A stretch of 64,000 bases of DNA from Williamsia sp. 1138. GTDB taxonomy: Bacteria; Actinomycetota; Actinomycetes; Mycobacteriales; Mycobacteriaceae. Under the pieces are notes generated by a model. It made no database searches. It was not told where the DNA came from and was given only the letters and a program-made list of their open reading frames with translations. Within the stretch, counting starts at the first letter, position 1. Each line of letters begins with the position of its first letter. The stretch spans positions 1 to 64,000 of the forward strand of contig NZ_MJEJ02000032.1 of NCBI RefSeq assembly GCF_002095435.2, in the 5' to 3' direction. Shown here one piece after another: positions 8,510 to 19,635 of the stretch. A program made the position numbers and the translations under genes.

Positions 8510-9160
8510 ATGACTCAGAGAAATGTGAAGGGAATCCTGGGCACGAAGCTCGGGATGACCCAGGTCTTCGACGAAGACAACCGGGTGATCCCGGTGACCG
8601 TCGTCAAGGCCGGACCCAACGTGATCACCCAGATCCGTACCGAAGAGACCGACGGCTACACCGCCGTGCAGCTCGCCTACGGTGCCATCGATCCGCGCAA
8701 GGTCACCAAGCCAGTCGCCGGACAGTTCGCCAAGGCCGGGGTCACCCCGCGGCGGCACGTGTCCGAGATCCGCGTCCACGACGTGTCCGAGTACACGGTG
8801 GGCCAGGAACTGACGGCCGAGATCTTCGCCGACGGTGCGCTGGTCGACGTGACCGGCACCTCCAAGGGCAAGGGCTTCGCCGGTGTCATGAAGCGTCACG
8901 GCTTCAAGGGCCTGGGCGCGAGCCACGGCGTGCACCGCGTGCACCGCTCGCCCGGATCCATCGGCGGTTGCGCCACCCCCGGTCGCGTGTTCAAGGGCAT
9001 GCGGATGGCCGGCCGGATGGGCAACGACAAGGTCACCACCCAGAACCTCAAGGTTCACAAGGTGGATGCCGAGTCCGGCCTCCTGCTGATCAAGGGAGCG
9101 ATCCCCGGTCGCAAGGGCGCCATTGTCATCGTTCGCGACGCAATGAAGGGTGGTGCATAG
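8510..9160 (+). CDS. rplC: 50S ribosomal protein L3
   Basis: A 216-residue early-assembly protein that reaches the peptidyl-transferase centre. Diagnostic segments are [17 protein letters not shown] at the start, the central [36 protein letters not shown] loop, and [25 protein letters not shown]. Second in the S10 operon, 17 bases after rpsJ. Confidence 0.98.
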   Translation: MTQRNVKGILGTKLGMTQVFDEDNRVIPVTVVKAGPNVITQIRTEETDGYTAVQLAYGAIDPRKVTKPVAGQFAKAGVTPRRHVSEIRVHDVSEYTVGQELTAEIFADGALVDVTGTSKGKGFAGVMKRHGFKGLGASHGVHRVHRSPGSIGGCATPGRVFKGMRMAGRMGNDKVTTQNLKVHKVDAESGLLLIKGAIPGRKGAIVIVRDAMKGGA

Positions 9161-9163
9161 CCA

Positions 9164-9835
9164 GTGAGCGTCAACACTGAAAAGCAGCAGACCCGCACGG
9201 TCGACGTGAAGGTGTTCGGCGGCAAGACCGACGGCACCGTCGAACTGCCTGCCGAGATCTTCGATGCACCGGCGAACATCTCGCTGATGCACCAGGTCGT
9301 CGTCGCGCAGCAGGGCGCCGCACGTCAGGGCACCCACGCCACCAAGACACGGGCCCAGGTCCGTGGTGGCGGTGCGAAGCCTTACCGCCAGAAGGGAACC
9401 GGCCGCGCCCGTCAGGGTTCGACCCGGGCACCCCAGTTCGCCGGTGGTGGCGTCGTACACGGCCCGCAGCCGCGTGACTACAGCCAGCGCACCCCCAAGA
9501 AGATGAAGGCCGCCGCCCTGCGCGGAGCCCTCTCGGACCGGGCACGCAACGAGCGCATCCACGTGATCACCGAGCTGGTCGCCGGACAGGATCCGTCCAC
9601 CAAGACGGCTCGTCAGTTCCTCGCGGAACTGTCGGATCGCCGCAAGTTCCTGCTCGTCGTGGGCCGCGAGGACATCGCAGCCTGGAAGAGCGTGCAGAAC
9701 CTGCAGCACGTCCTGCCGATTGCGCCGGATCAGCTGAACACCTACGACGTGCTCGATGCGGACGAGGTCGTCTTCAGCCGTGAGGCACTGGGCACGTTCA
9801 TCGACGGTGCTTCCAAAGAGCAGAAGGAGGCCTGA
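9164..9835 (+). CDS. rplD: 50S ribosomal protein L4
   Basis: A 223-residue protein lining the peptide exit tunnel, and in some bacteria an autoregulator of this operon. The tunnel loop is recognisable in [51 protein letters not shown]. It starts with GTG at 9164, three bases after rplC. The C-terminal [18 protein letters not shown] is typical of the family. Confidence 0.98.
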   Translation: MSVNTEKQQTRTVDVKVFGGKTDGTVELPAEIFDAPANISLMHQVVVAQQGAARQGTHATKTRAQVRGGGAKPYRQKGTGRARQGSTRAPQFAGGGVVHGPQPRDYSQRTPKKMKAAALRGALSDRARNERIHVITELVAGQDPSTKTARQFLAELSDRRKFLLVVGREDIAAWKSVQNLQHVLPIAPDQLNTYDVLDADEVVFSREALGTFIDGASKEQKEA

Positions 9836-9840
9836 GAAAC

Positions 9841-10146
9841 ATGACCGTTCAGGCAAACCCACGCGACATCATCTTGGCCCCGGTGATCTCCGAGAAGTCC
9901 TACGGACTGATCGAGGACAACGTATACACGTTCTTCGTGCATCCGGAGTCGAACAAGACCCAGATCAAGATCGCCATCGAAGAGATCTTCGGTGTGCAGG
10001 TCACGAGCGTGAACACCGCGAACCGGCAGGGCAAGCGCAAGCGCACCCGCGCCGGCTACGGCAAGCGCAAGGACACCAAGCGCGCGATCGTGACCCTGGC
10101 AGCCGACAGTAAGCCCATCGAGATCTTCGGAGGCCCGGTCGGCTGA
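9841..10146 (+). CDS. rplW: 50S ribosomal protein L23
   Basis: A 101-residue protein at the tunnel exit, the docking site for trigger factor and SRP. It shows [38 protein letters not shown] and the basic loop [26 protein letters not shown]. It starts five bases after rplD. Confidence 0.98.
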   Translation: MTVQANPRDIILAPVISEKSYGLIEDNVYTFFVHPESNKTQIKIAIEEIFGVQVTSVNTANRQGKRKRTRAGYGKRKDTKRAIVTLAADSKPIEIFGGPVG

Positions 10147-10187
10147 CCGCCGCCCGGACTCAGAAGAAGTAGAGGACAAGAAGACTC

Positions 10188-11024
<837 letters not shown>

Positions 11025-11043
11025 CCCAGGAGGGAGTTAGAGA

Positions 11044-11325
11044 ATGCCACGCAGCCTCAAGAAGGGCCCGTTCGTCGACGACCACCTGTTGGGCAAGGTC
11101 GATGTTCAGAACGAAAAGGGCACCAAGCAGGTCATCAAGACCTGGTCACGTCGTTCCACCATCATTCCGGACTTCATCGGACACACCTTCGCCGTCCATG
11201 ACGGTCGCAAGCACGTGCCGGTGTTCGTCTCGGAGTCGATGGTTGGTCACAAGCTCGGCGAGTTCGCGCCGACCCGTACCTTCAAAGGTCATATCAAGGA
11301 CGACCGGAAAGCGAAGCGCCGGTAA
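11044..11325 (+). CDS. rpsS: 30S ribosomal protein S19
   Basis: A 93-residue protein of the 30S head that pairs with S13. It carries [65 protein letters not shown]. An AGGAGGGAG ribosome site lies immediately upstream. Confidence 0.98.
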   Translation: MPRSLKKGPFVDDHLLGKVDVQNEKGTKQVIKTWSRRSTIIPDFIGHTFAVHDGRKHVPVFVSESMVGHKLGEFAPTRTFKGHIKDDRKAKRR

Positions 11326-11327
11326 TC

Positions 11328-12571
<1,244 letters not shown>

Positions 12572-12574
12572 GGC

Positions 12575-12991
12575 ATGTTGATCCCTCGTCGGGTCAAGCA
12601 CCGCAAGCAGCACCACCCCAGCCTGAAGGGTCAGGCCACGGGCGGCACCAAGGTGACGTTCGGTGACTACGGCATCCAGGCTCTGGAAGCCGCCTACATC
12701 ACCAACCGTCAGATCGAGTCAGCTCGTATTGCCATCAACCGGCACATCAAGCGTGGCGGCAAGGTGTGGATCAACATCTTCCCCGACCGCCCGCTGACGA
12801 AGAAGCCTGCCGAGACCCGCATGGGTTCCGGTAAGGGTTCGCCCGAGTGGTGGGTTGCCCCGGTCAAGCCCGGTCGCATCCTGTTCGAGATGAGCTACCC
12901 CAGTGAGGAGACTGCTCGCGAGGCCCTGCGTCGCGCACAGCACAAGCTCCCGATCAAGACCCGCATCGTGACCAGAGAGGAGCTGTTCTGA
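12575..12991 (+). CDS. rplP: 50S ribosomal protein L16
   Basis: A 138-residue protein near the A-site tRNA. It shows [101 protein letters not shown], which is nearly invariant in the family. The stop overlaps the rpmC start. Confidence 0.98.
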   Translation: MLIPRRVKHRKQHHPSLKGQATGGTKVTFGDYGIQALEAAYITNRQIESARIAINRHIKRGGKVWINIFPDRPLTKKPAETRMGSGKGSPEWWVAPVKPGRILFEMSYPSEETAREALRRAQHKLPIKTRIVTREELF

Positions 12992-13233
12992 TGTCAATCG
13001 GAATCGCCGCCGCTGAGCTCCGTGAGCTCAACGACGAAGAACTGGTCGAACGTTTGCGTGAGTCGAAGGAAGAGCTGTTCAACCTTCGGTTCCAGATGGC
13101 CACCGGTCAGCTCGACAACAACCGCCGGCTGCGTACCGTGCGTCGCGAAATCGCGCGCGTGTACACCGTCATGCGGGAACGCGAGCTCGGCCTGGCCGCC
13201 GGACCTGAAGCAAAGGACGGTGACGACGCATGA
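12991..13233 (+). CDS. rpmC: 50S ribosomal protein L29
   Basis: An 80-residue two-helix protein beside L23 at the tunnel exit. It carries [59 protein letters not shown]. It is overlapped at both ends by its neighbours (TGATG and ATGA), so translation is coupled. Confidence 0.97.
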   Translation: MSIGIAAAELRELNDEELVERLRESKEELFNLRFQMATGQLDNNRRLRTVRREIARVYTVMRERELGLAAGPEAKDGDDA

Positions 13234-13523
13234 GTGAGGACCAGAAGGTGACAGAAACGTCCACCACCGAGGAGCGTGCGAGCCGCAAAGAGCGGATCGG
13301 GTACGTCGTCTCGGACAAGATGCAGAAGACCATCGTGGTCGAGCTGGAAGATCGTGTGAAGCACCCGCTTTACGGCAAGATCATCCGCACCACCAGCAAG
13401 GTCAAGGCCCACGACGAGAACGAGACCGCCGGTATCGGCGACCGCGTTCGTCTGATGGAGACCCGCCCGACCAGCGCCACCAAGCGCTGGCGTCTGGTCG
13501 AGGTCCTCGAGAAGGCCAAGTAG
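13230..13523 (+). CDS. rpsQ: 30S ribosomal protein S17
   Basis: A 97-residue 16S rRNA-binding OB-fold protein. Seen are [45 protein letters not shown] and [30 protein letters not shown]. It is the last gene of this ribosomal block and is followed at once by a strong terminator. In many actinobacteria rplN follows after a short interval; here it is about 44.5 kb away. Confidence 0.98.
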   Translation: MSEDQKVTETSTTEERASRKERIGYVVSDKMQKTIVVELEDRVKHPLYGKIIRTTSKVKAHDENETAGIGDRVRLMETRPTSATKRWRLVEVLEKAK

Positions 13524-13537
13524 AAGTTCGACACCTC

Positions 13538-13580
13538 AAGCGGCCCGTTCCCTTCACCGGGGGCGGGCCGCTTTTGTTTT
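13538..13580 (+). terminator. Intrinsic terminator of the S10 operon
   Basis: A 10-bp GC-rich stem (AAGCGGCCCG at 13538-13547 with its complement at 13564-13573) is followed by a T-rich run, TTTGTTTT. It starts 14 bases after the rpsQ stop. Confidence 0.88.
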
Positions 13581-13607
13581 CACCACATTCGGTCCCATCT
13601 GGTGTCA

Positions 13608-13628
13608 CCGAGGGCATATAACCCTCGG
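13608..13628 (-). terminator. Small hairpin downstream of the minus-strand ATPase cassette
   Basis: CCGAGGG (13608-13614) and CCCTCGG (13622-13628) form a 7-bp stem with a 7-base A/T loop, 32 bases beyond the last gene of the cassette. No T-run follows on the minus strand, so termination is uncertain. Confidence 0.35.
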
Positions 13629-13659
13629 CGGCCCCTCTACGGGACGAATATGGTGTAAA

Positions 13660-13839
13660 TCAGCGAGTGTCGCCTTCACTGTCCGACTCGCCACGAAGTC
13701 GTAACAGCTTCTGGCGTGCGGTTTCCATGATCTCAAGCGCTTTTTCGTTCTGTTCGAGCTTCTTGGCTAACGCATCGTTCTGAGCCCTTAGACGTTTCAG
13801 TTCTGCGCGTTCCTCTGCGGTGAGTGGTTCATCGCTCAC
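13660..13839 (-). CDS. Small charged coiled-coil protein
   Basis: A 59-residue protein, almost entirely one predicted helix: LTAEERAELKRLRAQNDALAKKLEQNEKALEIMETARQKLLRLRG. Heptad spacing of leucines suggests a coiled coil. The GTG at 13839 was chosen because GGAGG lies at correct spacing before it. It is 37 bases downstream of the dual-ATPase gene on the same strand, so it is probably the last member of that operon. The helix loosely resembles the leucine zipper at the end of IS3 OrfA proteins, but no transposase is nearby. Function is unknown; an adaptor or oligomerisation subunit is possible. Confidence 0.6.
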   Translation of the reverse strand: MSDEPLTAEERAELKRLRAQNDALAKKLEQNEKALEIMETARQKLLRLRGESDSEGDTR

Positions 13840-13876
13840 GTTGACCTCCATCTCGATCGATTTGCTTCGAAAGTTC

Positions 13877-16800
13877 CTATTCCCGGCTAAGGGCCAGGAC
13901 TTCCTCGTCGGAGAGGGGGGAGGCGGGGTGGTAGCTCAGGCACATTGGGGTGTTCACCTTCTGGAACGACGCGCCATCGGGGGCGACGTAGAACTCGCCG
14001 GTTCCGAGGCGCCCGATGTCGTTGATTCGGCTGCCCTTTGCGGAGGCCATCTCGTTCGCAGCGTTGATCTGCACCGGTGTGTTGAGGCGGCCGAAGAATT
14101 GCGTGGAGGCATTGCCGACGATCTTGGCGTCGATGCCTTTGGGTGCTTGGGTGGCGAACACCAGGCCCAGTCCGTACTTCCGCGCTTGAGACGCCAGTGC
14201 AACTGTGCTTCGTGTGCACGGTGTGACTCGGCCCGACGGAACCAGAGTCTGGGCCTCGTCCATGACGAACAACGCGCCGAGCGGGCGATCGCCTGCCGGG
14301 TTCTTCTTGATCCAGGCGAACAAGGCGAGCTCGAGCTGATTCACGAATCCCTGGCGGTTGCCTTCGTCGGGGAGACCGATGAGGCTGATCACCGAGATCC
14401 GGGCGCGCTTGCCGGCCGTAGGCGTGAGCAGGACCGAGGGGTCGACGGGTGTCCCACCACCGCCCAACATCGGGTTGATGATCATCGCGGCCTTGAGATT
14501 CTCGGCCAAGATGCCCGCGAGCTTCTCGGTATCGGTCAGACCACTCATGTCGTCCGTCATCTCCGACAGCAGAGCGACGTACCCGGCGAGTGAGCCGCCG
14601 CCTTGCCGACCGTACAGCGCCATCGAACGCTTGAGAATGGCTTCTTGGAGCGACGCTTTCGTGCCGCTGACCCCGGCATAGGGTTTCAACGCAGACACTG
14701 CTGCGTCGACGGCCAAGTCGAACTCGTCCGGGTTCTCCTGGACGGCGACGAAATCTGGGAGGGGCTGAAAACTCAGCGGGCGACCGCCGCTGAGCCGTGG
14801 CGTCCAGATGACGGTTTCGACGTTTGCGATGTAGTCGGCGGCTTTGGCGGCATCGTCGCCCGTCCATGCCGACGGAGCTTGGGGCCACGCGGTCCCCAAC
14901 CGGGCGAGGTCGTTGTTGGGATCGAGGACGATCGCCGAAACACCCTGCAGGGCGCACTCTTCGATGAGCCGGCGGATCATCACTGTCTTTCCGGAACCCG
15001 ATCCGGCGAAGATGGCCGTGTGTTTGCGGAGGGCCTCGAGTTCGACGGTGGCCTCCCGTCCCGACCGCGCAACACCCAGTCGGATACTCGTTGATGGGGG
15101 AGTCGACGCGGCGACAGGGGAGGACGGTTGCTCGGCATCGATCACCGGGATCTCGGCGGTGGTCTCTGCGGACAACTCGGCCGACGCGGGCGCGGGTGAT
15201 ACCGCAGGTGTGTACGGTTCGGGCGCAGACTCTTCCGTTGGTGAGACCGGCGGCTCGACGACGTCGAGCGGCGCGTCCACCTCGTCGCCGGCTGTGCCCA
15301 GGGCGGCACTCAGGAACTCGATGTCATGAGCGGGTTTGCGCTCCTGGAGCCAGCTGTCCAGACCGCCGGGCATCTTCTTCAGCATCTCGTTCAGAGCACT
15401 GAGTTTCGAGATGTCGTCCGTGGACAGGGACAGTACCTGGCCACCGTTGGCGGTGAACTCGCTGACGATCTGCGCTGTCTTCGGGCCGCTCGGCCAATCG
15501 ATGTTCCGGAGGATGAACAGTTGGCGTCGAGAGACGTTGGCGTCGAGGCCGGCTTCGATTGCGGCATTGCGCAGACGTGATTGCACCGCAACGGCATTGG
15601 GCGATGAGATGGCGCGGAAGGCCCAGTGCTGTTCGTCGTCGATTTCGGAGTCGAGTGTCAGCCGCAGACGCGCATGCAGTCGGAACTGGCCGCCGACCGG
15701 ATCGATCTCGAAAGCGTCGGAGCCAGCTTCGATTGCCCAGGCCCGAAGTCCCGCATTCAGCAGATCGGGGACGAGGTCGTCTTCCTTCTTCGGGTCTACG
15801 ACGGGCGCTGTGATGGCGTTTCGAATGTGCCGCTGGTAGACCTCGTCCAGGTCACCGGCGGGTGCCTCATTGCGGTCAACGATCTTGGGGCGGTGTGGAG
15901 CGTCTACGACAGTCTTCGGCTGATCGACCAGCGATTCCAGCTCAATCACTTCGTCGTTGTCGAGACAGTCGTTGATGTGGCGGTCGATGCGCTTGATCAG
16001 CAGGCGCGCGTTGAGCTCAGATGCCTGAGTGAATGCTTGATCCTTGACCGGCCAGGTGGCGTACGGCGGCGTGAAGTTCGACTTCGCAAGGGCTTTCGAT
16101 AGGCGGCGTTCGACAAGCGCGCGGGCGAAAGCGCCGTCGGGTAGTCCTTCGAGGACGAAGTTCGCTCGGAATCGATCTTGGACTGTGCTGGTCGCCTGAG
16201 ATTCGATGATCGTCCAGATCTTCGGCAGGCAGGAGATCACACAGACTGTGCGCAACAGCACCTCACGGACTGACATCAGACCGTGCGCCAAGAGGTCGAT
16301 GATCGAGTTGGCGTAGGAATCCGTGGCCGAGGCGTCCGTGCTCGAGCGCGATTGCGCAACAAGTGTGTCGATCTGATCGATCGCCAAAACCGACGGCCCG
16401 GTGGCGGCCATGAACTCGGAGATGGCGCGGACGGTCTGGTCGTGAGGCATCGCTCGTGGGGGCAAGTGCCACTCGTCCCGGTCCGCCGACTCGATCTCCT
16501 CGATGTTGTTCTCCAGGTACGCGATACCCAGATCGTTGAGGCGCGAGTTCGGGGCTGCGGTGAGAACGAGAGCGCGGAGGGTGGCGTGGTGGCTACGAAT
16601 GAGCGCGGGGAGGGGCTTGCGCAGCCCGTTGACGAACTCGTCCAGGACTTCCGGAGTGATGGTCGTGTCACCGGAGATCGCGCGCCGCGCACTGCGGGTG
16701 GTGCCGGCAAGGTCAGCCAGTTTCCGCATGACTTCGTGCAGTTGGGTCTTGTCGACCGGTGGTTCGATCTGCCGGTTCAACGAGTCGAGGAGTGAACTGA

Positions 16801-17125
16801 GCAGCGTCCGCCAGAAGTCGCTCGGGTCCAGGAGATCGAGCATGATGAAGTAGCCGTCCTTGGCCTGGACGTATTCGCGCACCTGTCCGAGAAGGTGCGT
16901 CTTGCCCGAACCTGCAGGACCCTGCAGCACTACCCCGAGCGGACTCGGTCCTCGGCTCTCTTGCGCGTCGGCGACAGCACGTTCGATGGCACGCCAGGCT
17001 TTGGAGTGAAGTCCGTTGACGTGAATGTCGTTGTTGGAGACCCATACGTCGTCGCGGGTATGGGCGGAGTTCGAGAAGCCACTGCGAGCTACGGCCAGAG
17101 CTTCGAGCGGGGATGTCGAGGTCAC
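13877..17125 (-). CDS. Dual P-loop ATPase: N-terminal AAA-like module plus C-terminal HerA/VirB4-like module
   Basis: A 1082-residue protein. The first ATPase has a Walker A GPAGSGKTHLL near residue 70 and a Walker B-like VLAIDQIDTL near 245, in the style of ORC/STAND or DptF-type AAA proteins. A variable middle and a Pro/Ala/Glu-rich linker follow. The second ATPase has Walker A IFAGSGSGKTVMIRRLIEE near 707, the LDPNNDLARLG segment typical of HerA/DUF87 proteins, Walker B LFVMDEAQTLV near 953, and a sensor-like LVFATQAPKGIDAKIVGNASTQFFGRLN. HerA/VirB4 ATPases pump or translocate DNA. It starts at GTG 17125, overlapping the winged-helix gene as GTGA. With a nuclease upstream, a role in recognising and destroying foreign DNA is inferred. 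Confidence 0.85.
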   Translation of the reverse strand: MTSTSPLEALAVARSGFSNSAHTRDDVWVSNNDIHVNGLHSKAWRAIERAVADAQESRGPSPLGVVLQGPAGSGKTHLLGQVREYVQAKDGYFIMLDLLDPSDFWRTLLSSLLDSLNRQIEPPVDKTQLHEVMRKLADLAGTTRSARRAISGDTTITPEVLDEFVNGLRKPLPALIRSHHATLRALVLTAAPNSRLNDLGIAYLENNIEEIESADRDEWHLPPRAMPHDQTVRAISEFMAATGPSVLAIDQIDTLVAQSRSSTDASATDSYANSIIDLLAHGLMSVREVLLRTVCVISCLPKIWTIIESQATSTVQDRFRANFVLEGLPDGAFARALVERRLSKALAKSNFTPPYATWPVKDQAFTQASELNARLLIKRIDRHINDCLDNDEVIELESLVDQPKTVVDAPHRPKIVDRNEAPAGDLDEVYQRHIRNAITAPVVDPKKEDDLVPDLLNAGLRAWAIEAGSDAFEIDPVGGQFRLHARLRLTLDSEIDDEQHWAFRAISSPNAVAVQSRLRNAAIEAGLDANVSRRQLFILRNIDWPSGPKTAQIVSEFTANGGQVLSLSTDDISKLSALNEMLKKMPGGLDSWLQERKPAHDIEFLSAALGTAGDEVDAPLDVVEPPVSPTEESAPEPYTPAVSPAPASAELSAETTAEIPVIDAEQPSSPVAASTPPSTSIRLGVARSGREATVELEALRKHTAIFAGSGSGKTVMIRRLIEECALQGVSAIVLDPNNDLARLGTAWPQAPSAWTGDDAAKAADYIANVETVIWTPRLSGGRPLSFQPLPDFVAVQENPDEFDLAVDAAVSALKPYAGVSGTKASLQEAILKRSMALYGRQGGGSLAGYVALLSEMTDDMSGLTDTEKLAGILAENLKAAMIINPMLGGGGTPVDPSVLLTPTAGKRARISVISLIGLPDEGNRQGFVNQLELALFAWIKKNPAGDRPLGALFVMDEAQTLVPSGRVTPCTRSTVALASQARKYGLGLVFATQAPKGIDAKIVGNASTQFFGRLNTPVQINAANEMASAKGSRINDIGRLGTGEFYVAPDGASFQKVNTPMCLSYHPASPLSDEEVLALSRE

Positions 17126-17787
17126 ACGGTCTCCACGTAGATGAGGTGTTTGTTCTGGCCGCCGATCGACACCGCAGCGGCGCGATCTTCCGGGGTCAAC
17201 GACTTCTGGTTCTCTTCTGGGATCAGCGTGATCCCCGGCCGGGTGTAGAGCGATCTCAGAGCGTCGTCGAGAACATCTCGCTCGATGTCCCCGAGGGCCG
17301 GCCGAAGTCGCCGGAGAGATACCCACGCTCCGGGTTTGGCCGCCAGGGATCTGTAGGCCTCGACAATTCGGATGTCAACGGCAGGCTCGAGCTGGGCGGC
17401 GGCGTCGGGGACGGGTTCGTCGACAACCACCGGGTCTTGGGGCGGCGCGAACACGTCAGCCAGACGCAGGTCGCTGGTGTGAAGATGGCGTCCGAGCCCC
17501 GCCAGCACGGTGAACAGCGCTTTGCCCTGCGGGGTGGTTCCGGCCGGCGGCTGCGTTCCGAGGAGTTCGTTGCACCGGGCCCATCCGCGATCGGACAGTG
17601 CGTGCCGGTGGGGTCGCGCGGAGGTGTCGCTCTCGATGAGTCCCAGTTCGTTCAGCTTCTTTCGGGACGGGGTGGCACGGAGTTCGGGCCCACGCTCCTT
17701 GATCTCGGCGTTGGTGAGGCCACGTGCTTCAGCCATCAAGACGAGTAAGACGATCATCTCCGTACCGGTGAGGTCCGAAGTGGTCAC
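17122..17787 (-). CDS. Winged-helix protein of the nuclease/ATPase cassette
   Basis: A 221-residue protein with two likely winged-helix parts. The N-terminal 75 residues (TGTEMIVLLVLMAEARGLTNAEIKERGPELRATPSRKKLNELGLIESDTSARPHRHALSDRGWARCNELL) read like a MarR-type fold. A second one is likely around residues 130-185 (IRIVEAYRSLAAKPGAWVSLRRLRPALGDIERDVLDDALRSLYTRPGITLIPEE). The GTG at 17787 has AAAGGAG upstream and overlaps the nuclease stop; its own stop overlaps the ATPase start. It could regulate the operon or act as the DNA-recognition subunit. No named family was recognised. Confidence 0.75.
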   Translation of the reverse strand: MTTSDLTGTEMIVLLVLMAEARGLTNAEIKERGPELRATPSRKKLNELGLIESDTSARPHRHALSDRGWARCNELLGTQPPAGTTPQGKALFTVLAGLGRHLHTSDLRLADVFAPPQDPVVVDEPVPDAAAQLEPAVDIRIVEAYRSLAAKPGAWVSLRRLRPALGDIERDVLDDALRSLYTRPGITLIPEENQKSLTPEDRAAAVSIGGQNKHLIYVETV

Positions 17788-18848
17788 GGGAGCTCCTTTG
17801 CAGCCAAGCGGTCAAAACGCAGCCTCTCGATTATGTCCGCAACACGGGGGGTGTCGCTCAGTACCTGTTCGTTGGTGAATCGGACGACCGTGTACCCGGC
17901 CAGTTGCAGTGCGACATCGCGTCGGCGGTCGTCCGCGTACTTCGCGGCGGTCCGGTGGTCGGCGCCGTCGATCTCCACTACGAGCGAGGCCTCCGGCCAG
18001 AGGAGATCCGCTCTCACATACGGCGCGAGATCGCCGGTCGGCACTCGCTGGTTCCACCGTCGGCTCCCCGCCCAATGCTGCCGGGCGAGGTGCGATTCGA
18101 GCTTCCCCTCTGCGGTGCTCGATGGATGCGGCCGCCCGGCGAGGGGAGGGAAGGTCAGAGCGGGAAGGGTCCAGGGTTGTTCATCTGCCACCTGGGCATC
18201 GCCGGGTTCGAGGCTCCGGATCGGGTAACGGTCGAGCGGAGACGTGATGTCGTCGAGCAGCCAGACGCCGACGTAGGTTGCCAACCAGTCGCACGCGGTT
18301 GCCAGCTGCTGCTGCTGCGCGGCGGTGGACACAGCGGCAGGGTAGAGGGCGAGTACGACGGCGTCCCGGGCGAAGCTCTCCGAGATCACCCGCACGAGCC
18401 CGGCCATGAGAGTGCCCGAGGTGTACTTCTGCGACAGATCCGACGACACGCCGCTGCCGTGCGCGGCAACGGCATTGGTGGTCAGGTCCATGAGGAACGG
18501 ACGGTAGTGGGGCGACGATTCGGCCATGGTTGCGGCCAGGGAGCGGGCGGCGACCCGGTCGATCGTGCTTCGCCTCGGCGACACCTCTGCGCCCGGGAGC
18601 CAGGCCGGGTAGAGGTCGTAGGCGATGCGTTCGAGGCGGCCGATCAGGTCGTCGATCACCTGGGATGCTCCGCTGATCTGATCCACGCGTGTCAGCAGGA
18701 CAGCAGGTGCGTCATCGGGTAGGTCGTCGAGGGCCAGTGCGATGGCGGCGACGCCGACACCGGTGAGAGAGACCACGCCCGAGGAAGGCAAAGCGGACCA
18801 GTCCATGGGGAAAACGTACTCGTCTGCGATGTCGCGGCAGTTCGTCAT
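17784..18848 (-). CDS. DUF559-type (PD-(D/E)XK-like) nuclease, first gene of the cassette
   Basis: A 354-residue protein. About 250 N-terminal residues are of unknown type. The C-terminal 90 residues form a DUF559/Vsr-like endonuclease fold: [10 protein letters not shown], then [54 protein letters not shown]. The D-x(n)-ExD catalytic pattern is present, with EID near residue 290. Its stop overlaps the winged-helix gene start, and that gene overlaps the ATPase gene, so the three are translationally coupled. The ATG at 18848 has no strong ribosome site; an in-frame ATG at 18806 is an alternative. Nuclease activity is inferred from the fold. Confidence 0.78.
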   Translation of the reverse strand: MTNCRDIADEYVFPMDWSALPSSGVVSLTGVGVAAIALALDDLPDDAPAVLLTRVDQISGASQVIDDLIGRLERIAYDLYPAWLPGAEVSPRRSTIDRVAARSLAATMAESSPHYRPFLMDLTTNAVAAHGSGVSSDLSQKYTSGTLMAGLVRVISESFARDAVVLALYPAAVSTAAQQQQLATACDWLATYVGVWLLDDITSPLDRYPIRSLEPGDAQVADEQPWTLPALTFPPLAGRPHPSSTAEGKLESHLARQHWAGSRRWNQRVPTGDLAPYVRADLLWPEASLVVEIDGADHRTAAKYADDRRRDVALQLAGYTVVRFTNEQVLSDTPRVADIIERLRFDRLAAKELP

Positions 18849-18946
18849 CTGTTCGAATTACAGACCGCTCAGCGGCGGGCACACTAATGTCGGCCAGATC
18901 TGCCTATGGTCGACCCTCCGACTCGACCACCCGAAAGGTTTTCGAC

Positions 18947-19447
18947 ATGAGCGATCCATACGACCCGACGCAGGCCTACCGGCCGGATCTGAACAAAGAC
19001 GGGAGTAGCGGTCAGGACAGCGGCGGATATGACAACGGGGGATACCCGCAGCAGGCATACCCGCCGCCGCCCGCCTACGGCCAGACCTATGATCCCTACG
19101 CCGGTCAGTACCCTGCACCGGGATTTGGCTACGGCCCGCCGAACCAGGGGGTTGGGCACCAGCAGTTCGGTCAGCCGGGCTACCCCCAACAACTTCCGGT
19201 GGCCGGGCAACGCACCAACGGGCTCGCCATCGCCGCGCTTGTGTGCGGATTGCTCCCGTTCTTCTGCGTCACGTCGATCATCGCGATCATCCTGGGGCAC
19301 ATCGGCCTGAGCCAGGTCAAGAACAGTGGCGGGGCCGAGAGCGGTGAGGGTCTTGCTCTGGCCGGACTCATCCTGGGGTACGTATTCGTCGTCGGCTGGG
19401 TCCTCTACTTCTTCATCTCCATCGCCATTGCAGTAGGTAACAGCTGA
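18947..19447 (+). CDS. DUF4190 membrane protein with Gly/Pro/Tyr-rich cytoplasmic tail
   Basis: A 166-residue protein. The first 85 residues are a low-complexity Gly/Pro/Tyr/Gln tail (repeats such as [14 protein letters not shown]). Two hydrophobic helices follow ([33 protein letters not shown] and [28 protein letters not shown]), the DUF4190 pattern found widely in actinobacteria. GAAAGG precedes the ATG at 18947. Function is unknown. A second family member is present at 53137-53643. Confidence 0.88.
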   Translation: MSDPYDPTQAYRPDLNKDGSSGQDSGGYDNGGYPQQAYPPPPAYGQTYDPYAGQYPAPGFGYGPPNQGVGHQQFGQPGYPQQLPVAGQRTNGLAIAALVCGLLPFFCVTSIIAIILGHIGLSQVKNSGGAESGEGLALAGLILGYVFVVGWVLYFFISIAIAVGNS

Positions 19448-19635
19448 TCGTCAGCACGTCGTCTGATCAAACGACCCCCTGAGCGGTAAGATTCATTCAG
19501 GGTCGGGCAGTCCTGTCCGCGGTTGACGCCGCGGGGAGCTACCCGAAGGGCGTTCGATCTCATGACCGACAACCAAGTGCCACAACCGGGATGCCGGTGG
19601 GGCCGCAGTGCATTTGTCTGTGACGTCTCGTCCGG

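Noticed and set aside
8222-9862. Long antisense open frame opposite rpsJ, rplC and rplD
   Set aside because: It lies entirely opposite three certain ribosomal genes and shows no family similarity; it is a side effect of GC-rich codon use.
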